This document shows, one piece after another, positions 50,867-57,210 of a stretch of 64,000 nucleotides of DNA (position 1 is the first letter of the stretch; each line of letters begins with the position of its first letter). This DNA comes from Dermacoccus nishinomiyaensis. Lineage in GTDB: Bacteria; Actinomycetota; Actinomycetes; Actinomycetales; Dermatophilaceae. The notes under the pieces were generated by a model, which saw nothing but the letters and a program-made list of their open reading frames with translations, was not told where the DNA came from and ran no database searches. Location of the stretch: the NCBI RefSeq assembly GCF_900447535.1, contig NZ_UFXX01000001.1:930001-994000 (forward strand), read 5' to 3'. Position numbers and translations under genes: made by a program.

Positions 50867-50905
50867 CCCAGCTGCACCCCACTACCCTGGTGGGATGCAG
50901 CTGGG
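50867..50905. repeat. 39-bp inverted repeat over the sodX start
   Basis: CCCAGCTGCA (50867-50876) pairs with TGCAGCTGGG (50896-50905), and CCCAC (50878-50882) with GTGGG (50890-50894), with one mismatch in between. The loop holds TACCCT, the likely -10 hexamer, and the ATG of sodX lies in the right arm. It can act as an operator in DNA or as a hairpin hiding the start in read-through RNA from the ABC operon. Confidence 0.7.
50883..50888 (+). promoter_or_regulatory. TANNNT -10 hexamer before sodX
   Basis: TACCCT is 6 bases before ATG 50895, within the loop of the inverted repeat. Confidence 0.45.
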
Positions 50906-51275
50906 CTTCGTCGTCGTCAGGGGTCGCTCGATGGAACCGACCTACGTTGACGGCGACGTCGTCCTCGTCGCCTGGGGTGCGTCGCCCCGGGTCGGGCGCT
51001 GCCACGTCGTCCGCCTCCCTGACGGCGACGACGGCCCCCGCCCGCTCGCGATCAAACGGGTGACGAGGCGCGAACGCCTCGCCGACGGCGCGTCGGGCTG
51101 GTGGGTGGAGCGTGACAACCCCCGTGAGGGGGTCGACTCATGGCTCGTCGGGGCGCTGGGGGACGAGGCGATGCGGGGGCGGGTCGTCAGCCCCGACTCC
51201 CCAGTGATGACGCAGATTCTGCGACGTTGTCGCACCTGCGTCAGCACCTTTCGCCGGGGCCGTGTCGCGCGATAG
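50895..51275 (+). CDS. sodX: Nickel superoxide dismutase maturation protease (S24/S26-like)
   Basis: A 126-residue signal-peptidase-like protein with the serine box [18 protein letters not shown] near the N-terminus and the lysine box [10 protein letters not shown]. It is small, with no membrane anchor. Its position 54 bp upstream of sodN identifies it as SodX, which removes the short SodN leader to expose the Ni-binding histidine. The C-terminal [12 protein letters not shown] is of unknown purpose. Starts with ATG 50895; upstream frame codons overlap the ABC ATPase. Confidence 0.9.
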   Translation: MQLGFVVVRGRSMEPTYVDGDVVLVAWGASPRVGRCHVVRLPDGDDGPRPLAIKRVTRRERLADGASGWWVERDNPREGVDSWLVGALGDEAMRGRVVSPDSPVMTQILRRCRTCVSTFRRGRVAR

Positions 51276-51278
51276 GTT
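51273..51278 (+). promoter_or_regulatory. Possible -10 (TAGGTT) for sodN
   Basis: TAGGTT overlaps the sodX stop codon. The start point would lie about 7 bases downstream, giving a ~45-nt leader with a ribosome-binding site AAGGAG before the sodN ATG. Confidence 0.35.
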
Positions 51279-51329
51279 GAGGGCAGTGCTGCCGCTCGGC
51301 AGCTGATCACCAGCAGCAAGGAGTCCCTC

Positions 51330-51734
51330 ATGCTGAAGCGTTTCTTCACCCCCACCGTCGAGGCCTCGGCTCACTGCGACCTGCCCTGCGGCGTCTACGA
51401 CCCTGCCCAGGCCCGCATCGAGGCCGAGTCGGTCAAGGCCATCATCGCCAAGGTCGCCGACAAGCCCGGCGACGAAGACTTCAAGATGCGCGCCACGATC
51501 ATCAAGGAGCAGCGCAGCCAGCTCGTCAAGGAGCACCTGTGGGTGCTGTGGACGGACTACTTCAAGCCCCCGCACTTCGAGAAGTACCCGCAGCTTCACA
51601 CCCTCGTCAACGAGGCGACGAAGCTCGCCGGTGCAAGCGGCACCAAGGGCGAGTGGGACATCGCCAAGGCTGACGAGTTGCTCGGCAAGATCGACGAGAT
51701 CGCTCGCATCTTCGCGGAGACGAAGCAGGCCTGA
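51330..51734 (+). CDS. sodN: Nickel-containing superoxide dismutase
   Basis: A 134-residue Ni-SOD. Residues 1-14 (MLKRFFTPTVEASA) are a leader removed by SodX to leave the mature N-terminus HCDLPCGVYDPAQAR, in which His1, Cys2 and Cys6 form the nickel hook. The rest is the four-helix bundle typical of the hexameric enzyme. It disproportionates superoxide in the cytosol. A ribosome-binding site AAGGAG lies 6 bases before the ATG and a strong terminator follows. Confidence 0.97.
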   Translation: MLKRFFTPTVEASAHCDLPCGVYDPAQARIEAESVKAIIAKVADKPGDEDFKMRATIIKEQRSQLVKEHLWVLWTDYFKPPHFEKYPQLHTLVNEATKLAGASGTKGEWDIAKADELLGKIDEIARIFAETKQA

Positions 51735-51750
51735 GCCTCCCTCCCGCAAC

Positions 51751-51791
51751 GAGAACGGCCCGGCATCCCCCTTGGATGCCGGGCCGTTCTC
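51751..51791 (+). terminator. Terminator after sodN
   Basis: Perfect 18-base arms (starting GAGAACGGCCCGG and ending CCGGGCCGTTCTC) around a 5-base loop, 16 bp after the sodN stop. Confidence 0.9.
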
Positions 51792-51802
51792 GCTGCCTCA
51801 CC

Positions 51803-51878
51803 TGCGGTTCTCGTTCACCGTCGCGAATCCCGTCCCCTCCTGCGATTTCCGTCCACATCGGCGATTCTCGTCCACCTT
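51803..51878. repeat. Four tandem 19-bp degenerate units
   Basis: Units begin at 51803, 51822, 51841 and 51860 with exact 19-bp periods. The common core is GCGattctCGTcCaC; the last two units differ in only a few positions. They sit between the sodN terminator and the stop codon of the DedA-like gene (51895). Confidence 0.65.
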
Positions 51879-51894
51879 CATGACGTCAGGTGCG

Positions 51895-52275
51895 TCAGTG
51901 CACGAGGCGGAGGATGACGTCGAGCAACGCCACCCCGGCGACGGTGTACACGCCGGCCCAGATGAGGCTGCCGACGGCGACGGCCGGCAGGTAGCGCACG
52001 AGCGGCATCCGGCCGGCCCCGGCCATGAGGTTGACGGCCGTCTGCACGCCGACCGTCAGGAACGACAGCGGGACGGCGAGCGGGCCGAAGCGGTGCACCA
52101 TGCCCTCGGCGCGCTTGACGGAGCGCGCGTCGAGGTGGTGGGCGTACTTCGGATGCCGACGCCAGCCGCCGATCGCGCCGCGGCCGATCCAGTATGTCGC
52201 GTTGGCTCGCGCCATGACGATGCAGAACAGGATGCCGAACGCGAGCGCCACGGGCATCTCACGGATCGATTCCAT
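51895..52275 (-). CDS. DedA/VTT-like membrane protein, short form
   Basis: A 126-residue protein with about three membrane segments. Features such as ATYWIGRGAIGG and VHRFGPLAVPLSFLTVGVQTAVNLMAGAGRMPLVRYLPAVAVGSLIWAG match the DedA/SNARE-associated (VTT) fold: amphipathic re-entrant loop and the RFGP and AGxxRM-type residues. Typical DedA proteins have ~200 residues, so this lacks the N-terminal part or represents a short subfamily. It starts with ATG 52275, 4 bp after the heme oxygenase stop. Confidence 0.75.
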   Translation of the reverse strand: MESIREMPVALAFGILFCIVMARANATYWIGRGAIGGWRRHPKYAHHLDARSVKRAEGMVHRFGPLAVPLSFLTVGVQTAVNLMAGAGRMPLVRYLPAVAVGSLIWAGVYTVAGVALLDVILRLVH

Positions 52276-52279
52276 GCGT

Positions 52280-52951
52280 TCAGACGGCCTCGGCCCGAGC
52301 GTTCGCACCCGCGGGGTAGCAGGCGTCCAGCGCGTCGAAGACGGCGGCGTTGAGGGCGAAGGCGCGACCGGCGGCGTCGAGGGCCTCGTCCTGCTCCTGC
52401 GTCGTGAGGGCCAACTCATCGAGGCGGGCGCGGTAGGCGTCCTTGTACGTCTTCGGCTTGGCGATGTCGAAGCGGTAGAAGGTGAGGACATCGTGAGGCG
52501 CGTCGTAGTGGCGGCGCATGAGCGTCGCGATGATCTGCCCGCCGGACAGATCCCCGAGGTAGCGCGTGTAGTGGTGGCCGATGAGCGTGGCCGGCGAGGC
52601 GGCGCAGGCGACGAGGTCGTCGACGTAGCGCTGCGTGGCGGGCAGGATCGCCGTGGCGTCCGCATAGCCGAGGCGTTCCAGCGCGGCGAGGTCGTGACGC
52701 AGCGATGCGGCGCGCTCGAGTGCCGGGTCCAGCAGCGGCGCGAGGCGCGGGTCGTCGCGGTGCGTCGCGCACGCCGACTCGAGGTGGTCGTACACCGGCA
52801 GCAGCTGACGCTGCAGCCCCTGGTGCGCGCCGATGCTGCTCTCGCCGCCCATGAGGCGGGTCATGAAGCCGCGGTTCTCGGCGTGCTCGTGCGCGGCACG
52901 GGTGTGGTCGCGCAGCGCGGCCGACAGGGGCGGGGTGAGGGTCGTCGTCAT
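52280..52951 (-). CDS. Heme oxygenase (biliverdin-producing)
   Basis: A 223-residue helical protein of the HO-1/HmuO family. The proximal histidine is in RDHTRAAHEHAENRGFMTRLM near residue 22 and the distal helix has HYTRYLGDLSGGQII, which is diagnostic. It opens heme to biliverdin, CO and Fe2+, supplying iron. ATG 52951 was chosen because it lies 21 bp after a DtxR-like box; the longer open frame crosses that box. Probably forms an operon with the DedA-like gene. Confidence 0.93.
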   Translation of the reverse strand: MTTTLTPPLSAALRDHTRAAHEHAENRGFMTRLMGGESSIGAHQGLQRQLLPVYDHLESACATHRDDPRLAPLLDPALERAASLRHDLAALERLGYADATAILPATQRYVDDLVACAASPATLIGHHYTRYLGDLSGGQIIATLMRRHYDAPHDVLTFYRFDIAKPKTYKDAYRARLDELALTTQEQDEALDAAGRAFALNAAVFDALDACYPAGANARAEAV

Positions 52952-52971
52952 GGATCCGAGCCTTTCTGATG

Positions 52972-52988
52972 AGGTAAGGCCCACCTTA
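52972..52988 (-). promoter_or_regulatory. DtxR/IdeR-like iron box before heme oxygenase
   Basis: On the minus strand TAAGGTGGGCCTTACCT matches 13 of 17 positions of the DtxR/IdeR consensus core (TTAGGTTAGCCTAACCT). It is 21 bp upstream of the heme oxygenase ATG, the expected place for repression by iron-loaded DtxR. A further partial half-site (AAGGT) overlaps on its 5' side. Confidence 0.6.
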
Positions 52989-53180
52989 ATAAGGTCCACC
53001 TCCGCTCGGATCAATCGAACGGTTGATCCGAGACTCCACCTCCCCACCACGCCAGGCCGACGAGAGCGAGCCGCCTCTCGCTGCGCGGATGCCCGCAGGG
53101 GGCACGAGCGCGATGTGACAGAATGGGGAGGTTGGCCCCCGACGTACCGGGGGGAAGACCCCGAACCAGGGAGCAAGACC

Positions 53181-53255
53181 ATGAGCAAGCGCGCACGCAA
53201 GCGTCGCAGCCGCAAGGGCAAGGGCGCGAACCACGGCAAGAAGCCCAACGCCTGA
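53181..53255 (+). CDS. 50S ribosomal protein bL37
   Basis: A 24-residue highly basic peptide (MSKRARKRRSRKGKGANHGK, then KPNA). Its KANHGKxPN-type ending and length match the actinobacterial bL37 recognised in mycobacterial ribosome structures. The ribosome-binding site GGGAG lies 9 bases before the ATG. Too short for most gene finders. It is followed by a strong terminator, so it is a monocistronic transcript. Confidence 0.92.
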   Translation: MSKRARKRRSRKGKGANHGKKPNA

Positions 53256-53274
53256 GCATCTGCCGCAGACGCGA

Positions 53275-53313
53275 ACGAAGGCCGACCACCCTCACGGGAT
53301 GGTCGGCCTTCGT
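53275..53313. terminator. Bidirectional terminator between bL37 gene and rsrA
   Basis: Arms ACGAAGGCCGACCA (53275-53288) and TGGTCGGCCTTCGT (53300-53313) are perfect. The genes converge here, so it probably ends both transcripts. Confidence 0.88.
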
Positions 53314-53329
53314 CATGCTCGGTTCGGCG

Positions 53330-53584
53330 TCAGGCCTCGTAGCGCACCTCGGTGCGCTCGTAGGTGATGCGCGTGAGGATCGACGAGCGCAGTTGCTCCG
53401 GCGCCTGTTCACAGGCGCAAGCGCGCTTGATGAGCTTCTTGAGCAGCATGTCGCGCTCGTACTCCGTCAAACACGGGGGGCAGTCGAGCAGGTGAGCCTT
53501 GATCTCCTCGTACTGCTCGGCCGTCAGCTCACCGTCGATGTAGGCGTAGAGACGATCGACGTACTCGGGGCACTTGTCGCTCAT
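53330..53584 (-). CDS. rsrA: Mycothiol-system anti-sigma factor RsrA
   Basis: An 84-residue ZAS-family anti-sigma factor that holds SigR inactive until disulfide stress. The zinc motif is HLLDCPPC (His31, Cys35, Cys38), with extra cysteines at 5 and at 56/58 (RACACE); the redox-trigger disulfide is presumably formed among these. It overlaps the sigR stop by 4 bases, so both are produced in stoichiometry. Confidence 0.95.
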   Translation of the reverse strand: MSDKCPEYVDRLYAYIDGELTAEQYEEIKAHLLDCPPCLTEYERDMLLKKLIKRACACEQAPEQLRSSILTRITYERTEVRYEA

Positions 53585-54279
53585 TTCTTCGCCCCTTTCG
53601 CGGTGTCCGCCTCACCCTTGAGGAAGCCGCGCCCACGCGCGTAGTCCTCGAGTTGTTCACGCAGCAGCTTGCGTCCGCGGTGCAGGCGCGACATCACGGT
53701 GCCGATCGGCGTGTCCATGATCTTGGCGATCTCCTTGTAGGGGAAACCCTCGACGTCGGCGTAGTACACCGCGAGACGGAAGTCCTCCGGCAAGGCCTGC
53801 AGCGCCTTCTTGATGTCGCTGTCGGGCAGGTGATCGAGCGCTTCGTTCTCGGCCGACTTCAACCCCGTCGACGAGTGCGCCTCGGCCCGCGCGAGCTGGT
53901 AGTCCTCCACCTCGGCGGCGTCGGACTCGAGCGGCTGACGCTGCTTCTTGCGGTAAGAGTTGATGTACGTGTTCGTCTGGATGCGGTACAGCCACGCCTT
54001 GAGGTTCGTGCCCGGCTTGTACTGGTGGAAGGCTGCGAACGCCTTCGCGAACGTCTCCTGCACGAGATCCTCGGCGTCGCTCGGGTTGCGCGTCGTGCGC
54101 AGGGCGGCGCTGTAGAGCTGATCGAGGTACGGCATCGCGTCACGCTCGAAGCGCGCGGCCCGCTCGGCCGGGGTCTCGGTGCTCGGGTCGAAATCCTTGG
54201 AATCGGTGACGCTGCGTGGCGCCGCGCCGCCGTCTGGCTGCGGCGCGCCGAGGGCGTCGACCGTCGTGTTGTCTGTCAT
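53581..54279 (-). CDS. sigR: ECF sigma factor SigR (thiol-oxidative stress)
   Basis: A 232-residue ECF sigma factor. Region 2 reads [26 protein letters not shown] with [31 protein letters not shown]; region 4 reads [42 protein letters not shown]. It directs thioredoxin, mycothiol and protease genes under thiol stress. I annotate the usual ATG 54279 ([11 protein letters not shown]). The frame continues in phase to GTG 54408, allowing a 43-residue N-terminal extension; see the upstream promoter. Confidence 0.94.
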   Translation of the reverse strand: MTDNTTVDALGAPQPDGGAAPRSVTDSKDFDPSTETPAERAARFERDAMPYLDQLYSAALRTTRNPSDAEDLVQETFAKAFAAFHQYKPGTNLKAWLYRIQTNTYINSYRKKQRQPLESDAAEVEDYQLARAEAHSSTGLKSAENEALDHLPDSDIKKALQALPEDFRLAVYYADVEGFPYKEIAKIMDTPIGTVMSRLHRGRKLLREQLEDYARGRGFLKGEADTAKGAKK

Positions 54280-54455
54280 CGCGCTCAACCCTAGCGCGGG
54301 GTGCGGCGCGACACGAGACGCGCGCGTGCCCACGCCACCGAAACCGGTGGTGAGGCTCAGCGCGGACGGTTCGACCGGAACCACGGGTGCTACCAGCATC
54401 GTGCTCACTTTCGACGTTCGAATGGCCCTCGTGGGCTTTCTGATTCGCCGTCGTC

Positions 54456-54483
54456 AACACGATGAGTGGGCTGCGCTATTCCC
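54456..54483 (-). promoter_or_regulatory. SigR-type promoter of sigR
   Basis: On the minus strand GGGAAT (54483-54478) is followed after 19 bases by GTT (54458-54456), matching the SigR/SigH consensus GGAAT-N18-GTT. A start near 54449 would place the upstream GTG 54408 within the transcript, so stress-induced mRNA could encode the longer SigR. Confidence 0.65.
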
Positions 54484-54503
54484 CGCCCCGCTCTCGATAG
54501 GAG

Positions 54504-55274
54504 TCAGGACGCGGCGGCCAGCCACCGGCGCACGGCGTCGACGACATCCTGCGGCTGCTTGCTGAATCCGTGCGGGCCCGCGACGGCGGCGACGTCGGCG
54601 CCGGGCAGCGCGGCGCGGATCGCGTCGGGGTCGCCGAAGGTGTCAGTGGCGCCCTGCACGACGAGCAGGGGAACGACCGCATCGAGCACGGCTTGCGCCT
54701 CGTCCGTGCGCCATTTCGACGGGTCGTCCGCCTTGCCCGGCGGCGCGAGCGGAAAAGCCAGCGCGACGACGGCGTCAGCGCCCGTCTCGACGGCGGTGCG
54801 GCACGCGACGCGGGCACCGGCGGAACGACCACCCTGCACGAAGCGGCCCGTGATCTCGCCCGCCTCGCGCAAGTGGCTCACGACGGCGCGCCAACCCTCG
54901 TCGAGGGTCTTCGGGGGCGTGGCGATCTTGCGGCCCGCGAGCACCCAGGGCTGGTCGACGAGGACGACACGCCACCCGTCATCGGCGAGGTCGAGCAAGC
55001 CCCACAGGTCGAGCGTGTTCGTGCCCTTGCCGGCGCCGTGTCCGAGGACGAGTGTTCCGACGGGCTGGTGTTTGCCGGTCGTCGTGACCGCCGCAGTCTC
55101 AGCGTTCGCAGACTCGGTGCTCGAGGACTCGGAGTTCTTCACCTCGGTGTTCGCGGGACCACCGACCGGATCGATGACGTAGGCGCGTGCCGGCCCGGCG
55201 TCCGTCTCGATGTCAAGAACGCGGTGCGCTCGTTCCGGCGCGACAGAGCGAGACGGGCGAGGTTCGGCGGTCAC
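54504..55274 (-). CDS. Alpha/beta hydrolase, KANL3/Tex30-like
   Basis: A 256-residue protein with GTLVLGHGAGKGTNTLDL (oxyanion HGAG), nucleophile elbow QGGRSAGARVACRTA, ALAFPLAPPGKADDPSKWRTDEAQ, PLLVVQGATDTFGD (acidic residue) and AGPHGFSKQ (His). This pattern is that of the KANL3/Tex30-type serine hydrolases. There is a Ser/Thr/Glu-rich insert at residues ~42-68. Substrate unknown. It overlaps the SRAP gene by 4 bases, forming a two-gene unit. Confidence 0.8.
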   Translation of the reverse strand: MTAEPRPSRSVAPERAHRVLDIETDAGPARAYVIDPVGGPANTEVKNSESSSTESANAETAAVTTTGKHQPVGTLVLGHGAGKGTNTLDLWGLLDLADDGWRVVLVDQPWVLAGRKIATPPKTLDEGWRAVVSHLREAGEITGRFVQGGRSAGARVACRTAVETGADAVVALAFPLAPPGKADDPSKWRTDEAQAVLDAVVPLLVVQGATDTFGDPDAIRAALPGADVAAVAGPHGFSKQPQDVVDAVRRWLAAAS

Positions 55275-56116
55275 TTCTCAGCCCCGATGATCTCGCCGGT
55301 CGCGGGGTCGACGACGCCGACGAGGTCGGACTCGGGCGCGGGTTCGATGAGGCCTGGGCCGTTCGTCCGGTTGGAACTGACCGCGCGCGAGACGGGGTAT
55401 GCCTCGAAGGGGCTCGAATCGCCGGGCGTGAGGAACGCGGCGACGTCGGCGTCATCCGTCAGCGTCGGGTCGAGCCAGTCGGCCCACTGCTCGCGTTCGA
55501 GCGCGAGGGGCTGACGGTCGTGGATGCGGTCGAGGCCCTCCCCCGCGCTCGTCGTGATGATGGCGAACGTCGTCAGCCACGCCGCCGGGTCGCCGTCGGG
55601 CAGCGAACGATCGCACCAAAACTCGTAGAGGCCGGCGAATGCGACGTCCGTGCCGTCGACGCGGCGCATGTAGAACGGCTGCTTGCGCGGTTTGCCCTTG
55701 GCGTCGAGCGCCGTCGGTGACAGCTGCCACTCGTACCAACCCGACGCGGGCACGAGGCAGCGACGCGCGCGGGCGGCCTTCGCGAACGACGGTTTCTCGA
55801 GCAACGTCTCAGCGCGCGCGTTGATCATGCGCACGCCACCCTTGGTGTCCTTCGACCACGAGGGCACGAGCCCCCACGTGAGGTGACGCAGCTGACGTTT
55901 CGCCTCGCCGCGCGAGCCGTCGTCGAGCCGCTCGGGACGGGTCAGGACGACGGGCGCCTGCTTCGTCGGCGCCATGTTGTAGTCGGGCTCACCGACAGGC
56001 GGGTTCTGCGGCGACGCGAGCAGCGACCGCGTCTGCTCGCCCGTCGCGTCGACGTCGACCTCGAACTCCTCGACCAGCTCACCCGTGCTCGCACTGGCTG
56101 CGTATCTGCCGCACAT
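55271..56116 (-). CDS. SOS response-associated peptidase family protein (SRAP, YedK/HMCES-like)
   Basis: A 281-residue SRAP protein starting MCGRYAAS: Cys2, exposed when the initiator Met is removed, forms a stable thiazolidine link with abasic sites in single-stranded DNA. Conserved NMAPTKQAPVV, NARAETLLEKPSF, CLVPASGWYEWQ and the later HDRQPLALE (catalytic His) are present. It shields abasic sites during replication. The ATG start is fixed by the essential Cys2. Residues ~20-45 form a longer loop than in E. coli YedK. Confidence 0.94.
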   Translation of the reverse strand: MCGRYAASASTGELVEEFEVDVDATGEQTRSLLASPQNPPVGEPDYNMAPTKQAPVVLTRPERLDDGSRGEAKRQLRHLTWGLVPSWSKDTKGGVRMINARAETLLEKPSFAKAARARRCLVPASGWYEWQLSPTALDAKGKPRKQPFYMRRVDGTDVAFAGLYEFWCDRSLPDGDPAAWLTTFAIITTSAGEGLDRIHDRQPLALEREQWADWLDPTLTDDADVAAFLTPGDSSPFEAYPVSRAVSSNRTNGPGLIEPAPESDLVGVVDPATGEIIGAEK

Positions 56117-56126
56117 GCGAGAAAGC

Positions 56127-56273
56127 CTAGACCGCTGGGGCGTGCCCCCGTCTCGTCAGCGTCGTCGACGATCCGCGGCGGCGGCGCGGGTACTCCCCCT
56201 GGGGCCATGACGCGGCCTGCGCGATGTCGTCCTCACCGAGCCCGTGCTTGAACGCGCTGGGGTGCAGCTTCAC
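56127..56273 (-). pseudogene. Truncated toxin partner of the RHH antitoxin
   Basis: A GTG overlapping the antitoxin stop (GTGA) opens a 48-codon frame: VKLHPSAFKHGLGEDDIAQAA followed by unrelated Arg/Ser/Thr-rich sequence ending at TAG. The HPSAFKHG...EDDIAQAA start resembles the N-terminus of the ~80-90-residue toxin-like proteins normally encoded directly after CopG/RHH antitoxins in actinobacteria. Roughly three quarters of the expected protein is missing and the frame collapses next to the SRAP gene start, so it is probably a decayed toxin. The comparison is from memory. Confidence 0.5.
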
Positions 56274-56515
56274 GCGGCGTAGTTGTTCAGTGCCCGGCGA
56301 ATCGCCTCTGAACGGGAGAGGTGCTCGCGTTCGACGACACGATCGAGCGCAGCGAGCTCGTCGGACGTCAGCCTGACCGCGACGACCAGCACCGGCCTGG
56401 CTCCCCGTCCGGGCCGACCGCGTCCTCGACGCTTCAACGGCTCGACGGCGTAGCCGGCTTCAGCCTCGGCAACCATGGACTCGATCATCGCATCGGTGAC
56501 CTGATCCTCATGCAT
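56270..56515 (-). CDS. Ribbon-helix-helix (CopG/RHH) antitoxin-like protein
   Basis: An 81-residue protein: an N-terminal part MHEDQVTDAMIESMVAEAEAG, a basic linker (KRRGRGRPGRGARP), and a C-terminal RHH DNA-binding motif with strand VLVVAVRLTSDELAALDRVV then SRSEAIRRALNNYAA. Such proteins are antitoxins that autoregulate a toxin-antitoxin operon. The next frame downstream begins like the partner toxin but is truncated. Start ATG 56515 chosen because the longer frame adds only unstructured Arg/Pro residues. Confidence 0.8.
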   Translation of the reverse strand: MHEDQVTDAMIESMVAEAEAGYAVEPLKRRGRGRPGRGARPVLVVAVRLTSDELAALDRVVEREHLSRSEAIRRALNNYAA

Positions 56516-56685
56516 GCGTTTCTCGTAAACGACATCTTCGGTTCGCCTGCAGGGTGGAGGGACCGGCCGCTGCCCAGGATCGCGCGGTCTGTTGCCCTCG
56601 GTGCTCGCATGTTGTCGGTGGCGCCGACTAACGTGGGAGGCCAAGGCGTCGACGATCGACGCCGACCTTCACAGGAGGAGGAACC
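56516..56685. other. Divergent intergenic region, RHH antitoxin / DoxX
   Basis: About 170 bp. TAACGT near 56628-56633 could be the -10 for the DoxX gene, which has a strong AGGAGGAGG ribosome-binding site before its ATG. No operator is recognisable. Confidence 0.35.
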
Positions 56686-57210
56686 ATGATCCGTCGCATC
56701 GCGCGTACCGCGCTCGCCAGCTACTTCCTCAACGAGGCGGCCAAGGCGTTCACCAACACGAAGTCGCAGGCCGCCGAGGCCGCGCCGTTCGTCGAGTTCG
56801 TCAGCCGCGAGAGCGGCAGCAAGGTGCCGAACGACCCCGAGATGATCGTCAAGGGCCAGGGCGCGCTCATGGGTGCCGCCGGCACCGCCCTCGCGCTCGG
56901 CAAGTTCCCGCGCCTGTCCGCGGCTCTGCTCGCCCCGACGGTCGGCGCGAACGCCTACATGCACGAGGCGTTCTGGGCCGAGAAGGACCCGGAGGTGAAG
57001 GCACGCAAGCAGTCCAACTTCTTCCGCACTGCTGCCATCGTCGGTGGCGTGCTGCTCGCCGCCGCCGACACCGCGGGCAAGCCGGGCCTCGCCTGGCGTA
57101 CCTCGCACGGCGTCGACGTCACGCGCCGTGAGGCCAAGCGCGCCGCGAAGACGGCTCGTCGCGAGGCCAAGCTCATGGCCGCCGTCGCCGGGAGCAAGCT
57201 GCCCTCATGA
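56686..57210 (+). CDS. DoxX family membrane protein
   Basis: A 174-residue protein with about four hydrophobic segments and a charged C-terminal tail (VDVTRREAKRAAKTARREAKLM). The start IRRIARTALASYFLNEAAKAFTN and the segment GQGALMGAAGTALALGKFPRLSAALLA match the DoxX/TQO small subunit-like family, which has been tied to oxidative-stress membrane complexes in mycobacteria. Its stop overlaps the aroA start (ATGA). Confidence 0.8.
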   Translation: MIRRIARTALASYFLNEAAKAFTNTKSQAAEAAPFVEFVSRESGSKVPNDPEMIVKGQGALMGAAGTALALGKFPRLSAALLAPTVGANAYMHEAFWAEKDPEVKARKQSNFFRTAAIVGGVLLAAADTAGKPGLAWRTSHGVDVTRREAKRAAKTARREAKLMAAVAGSKLPS

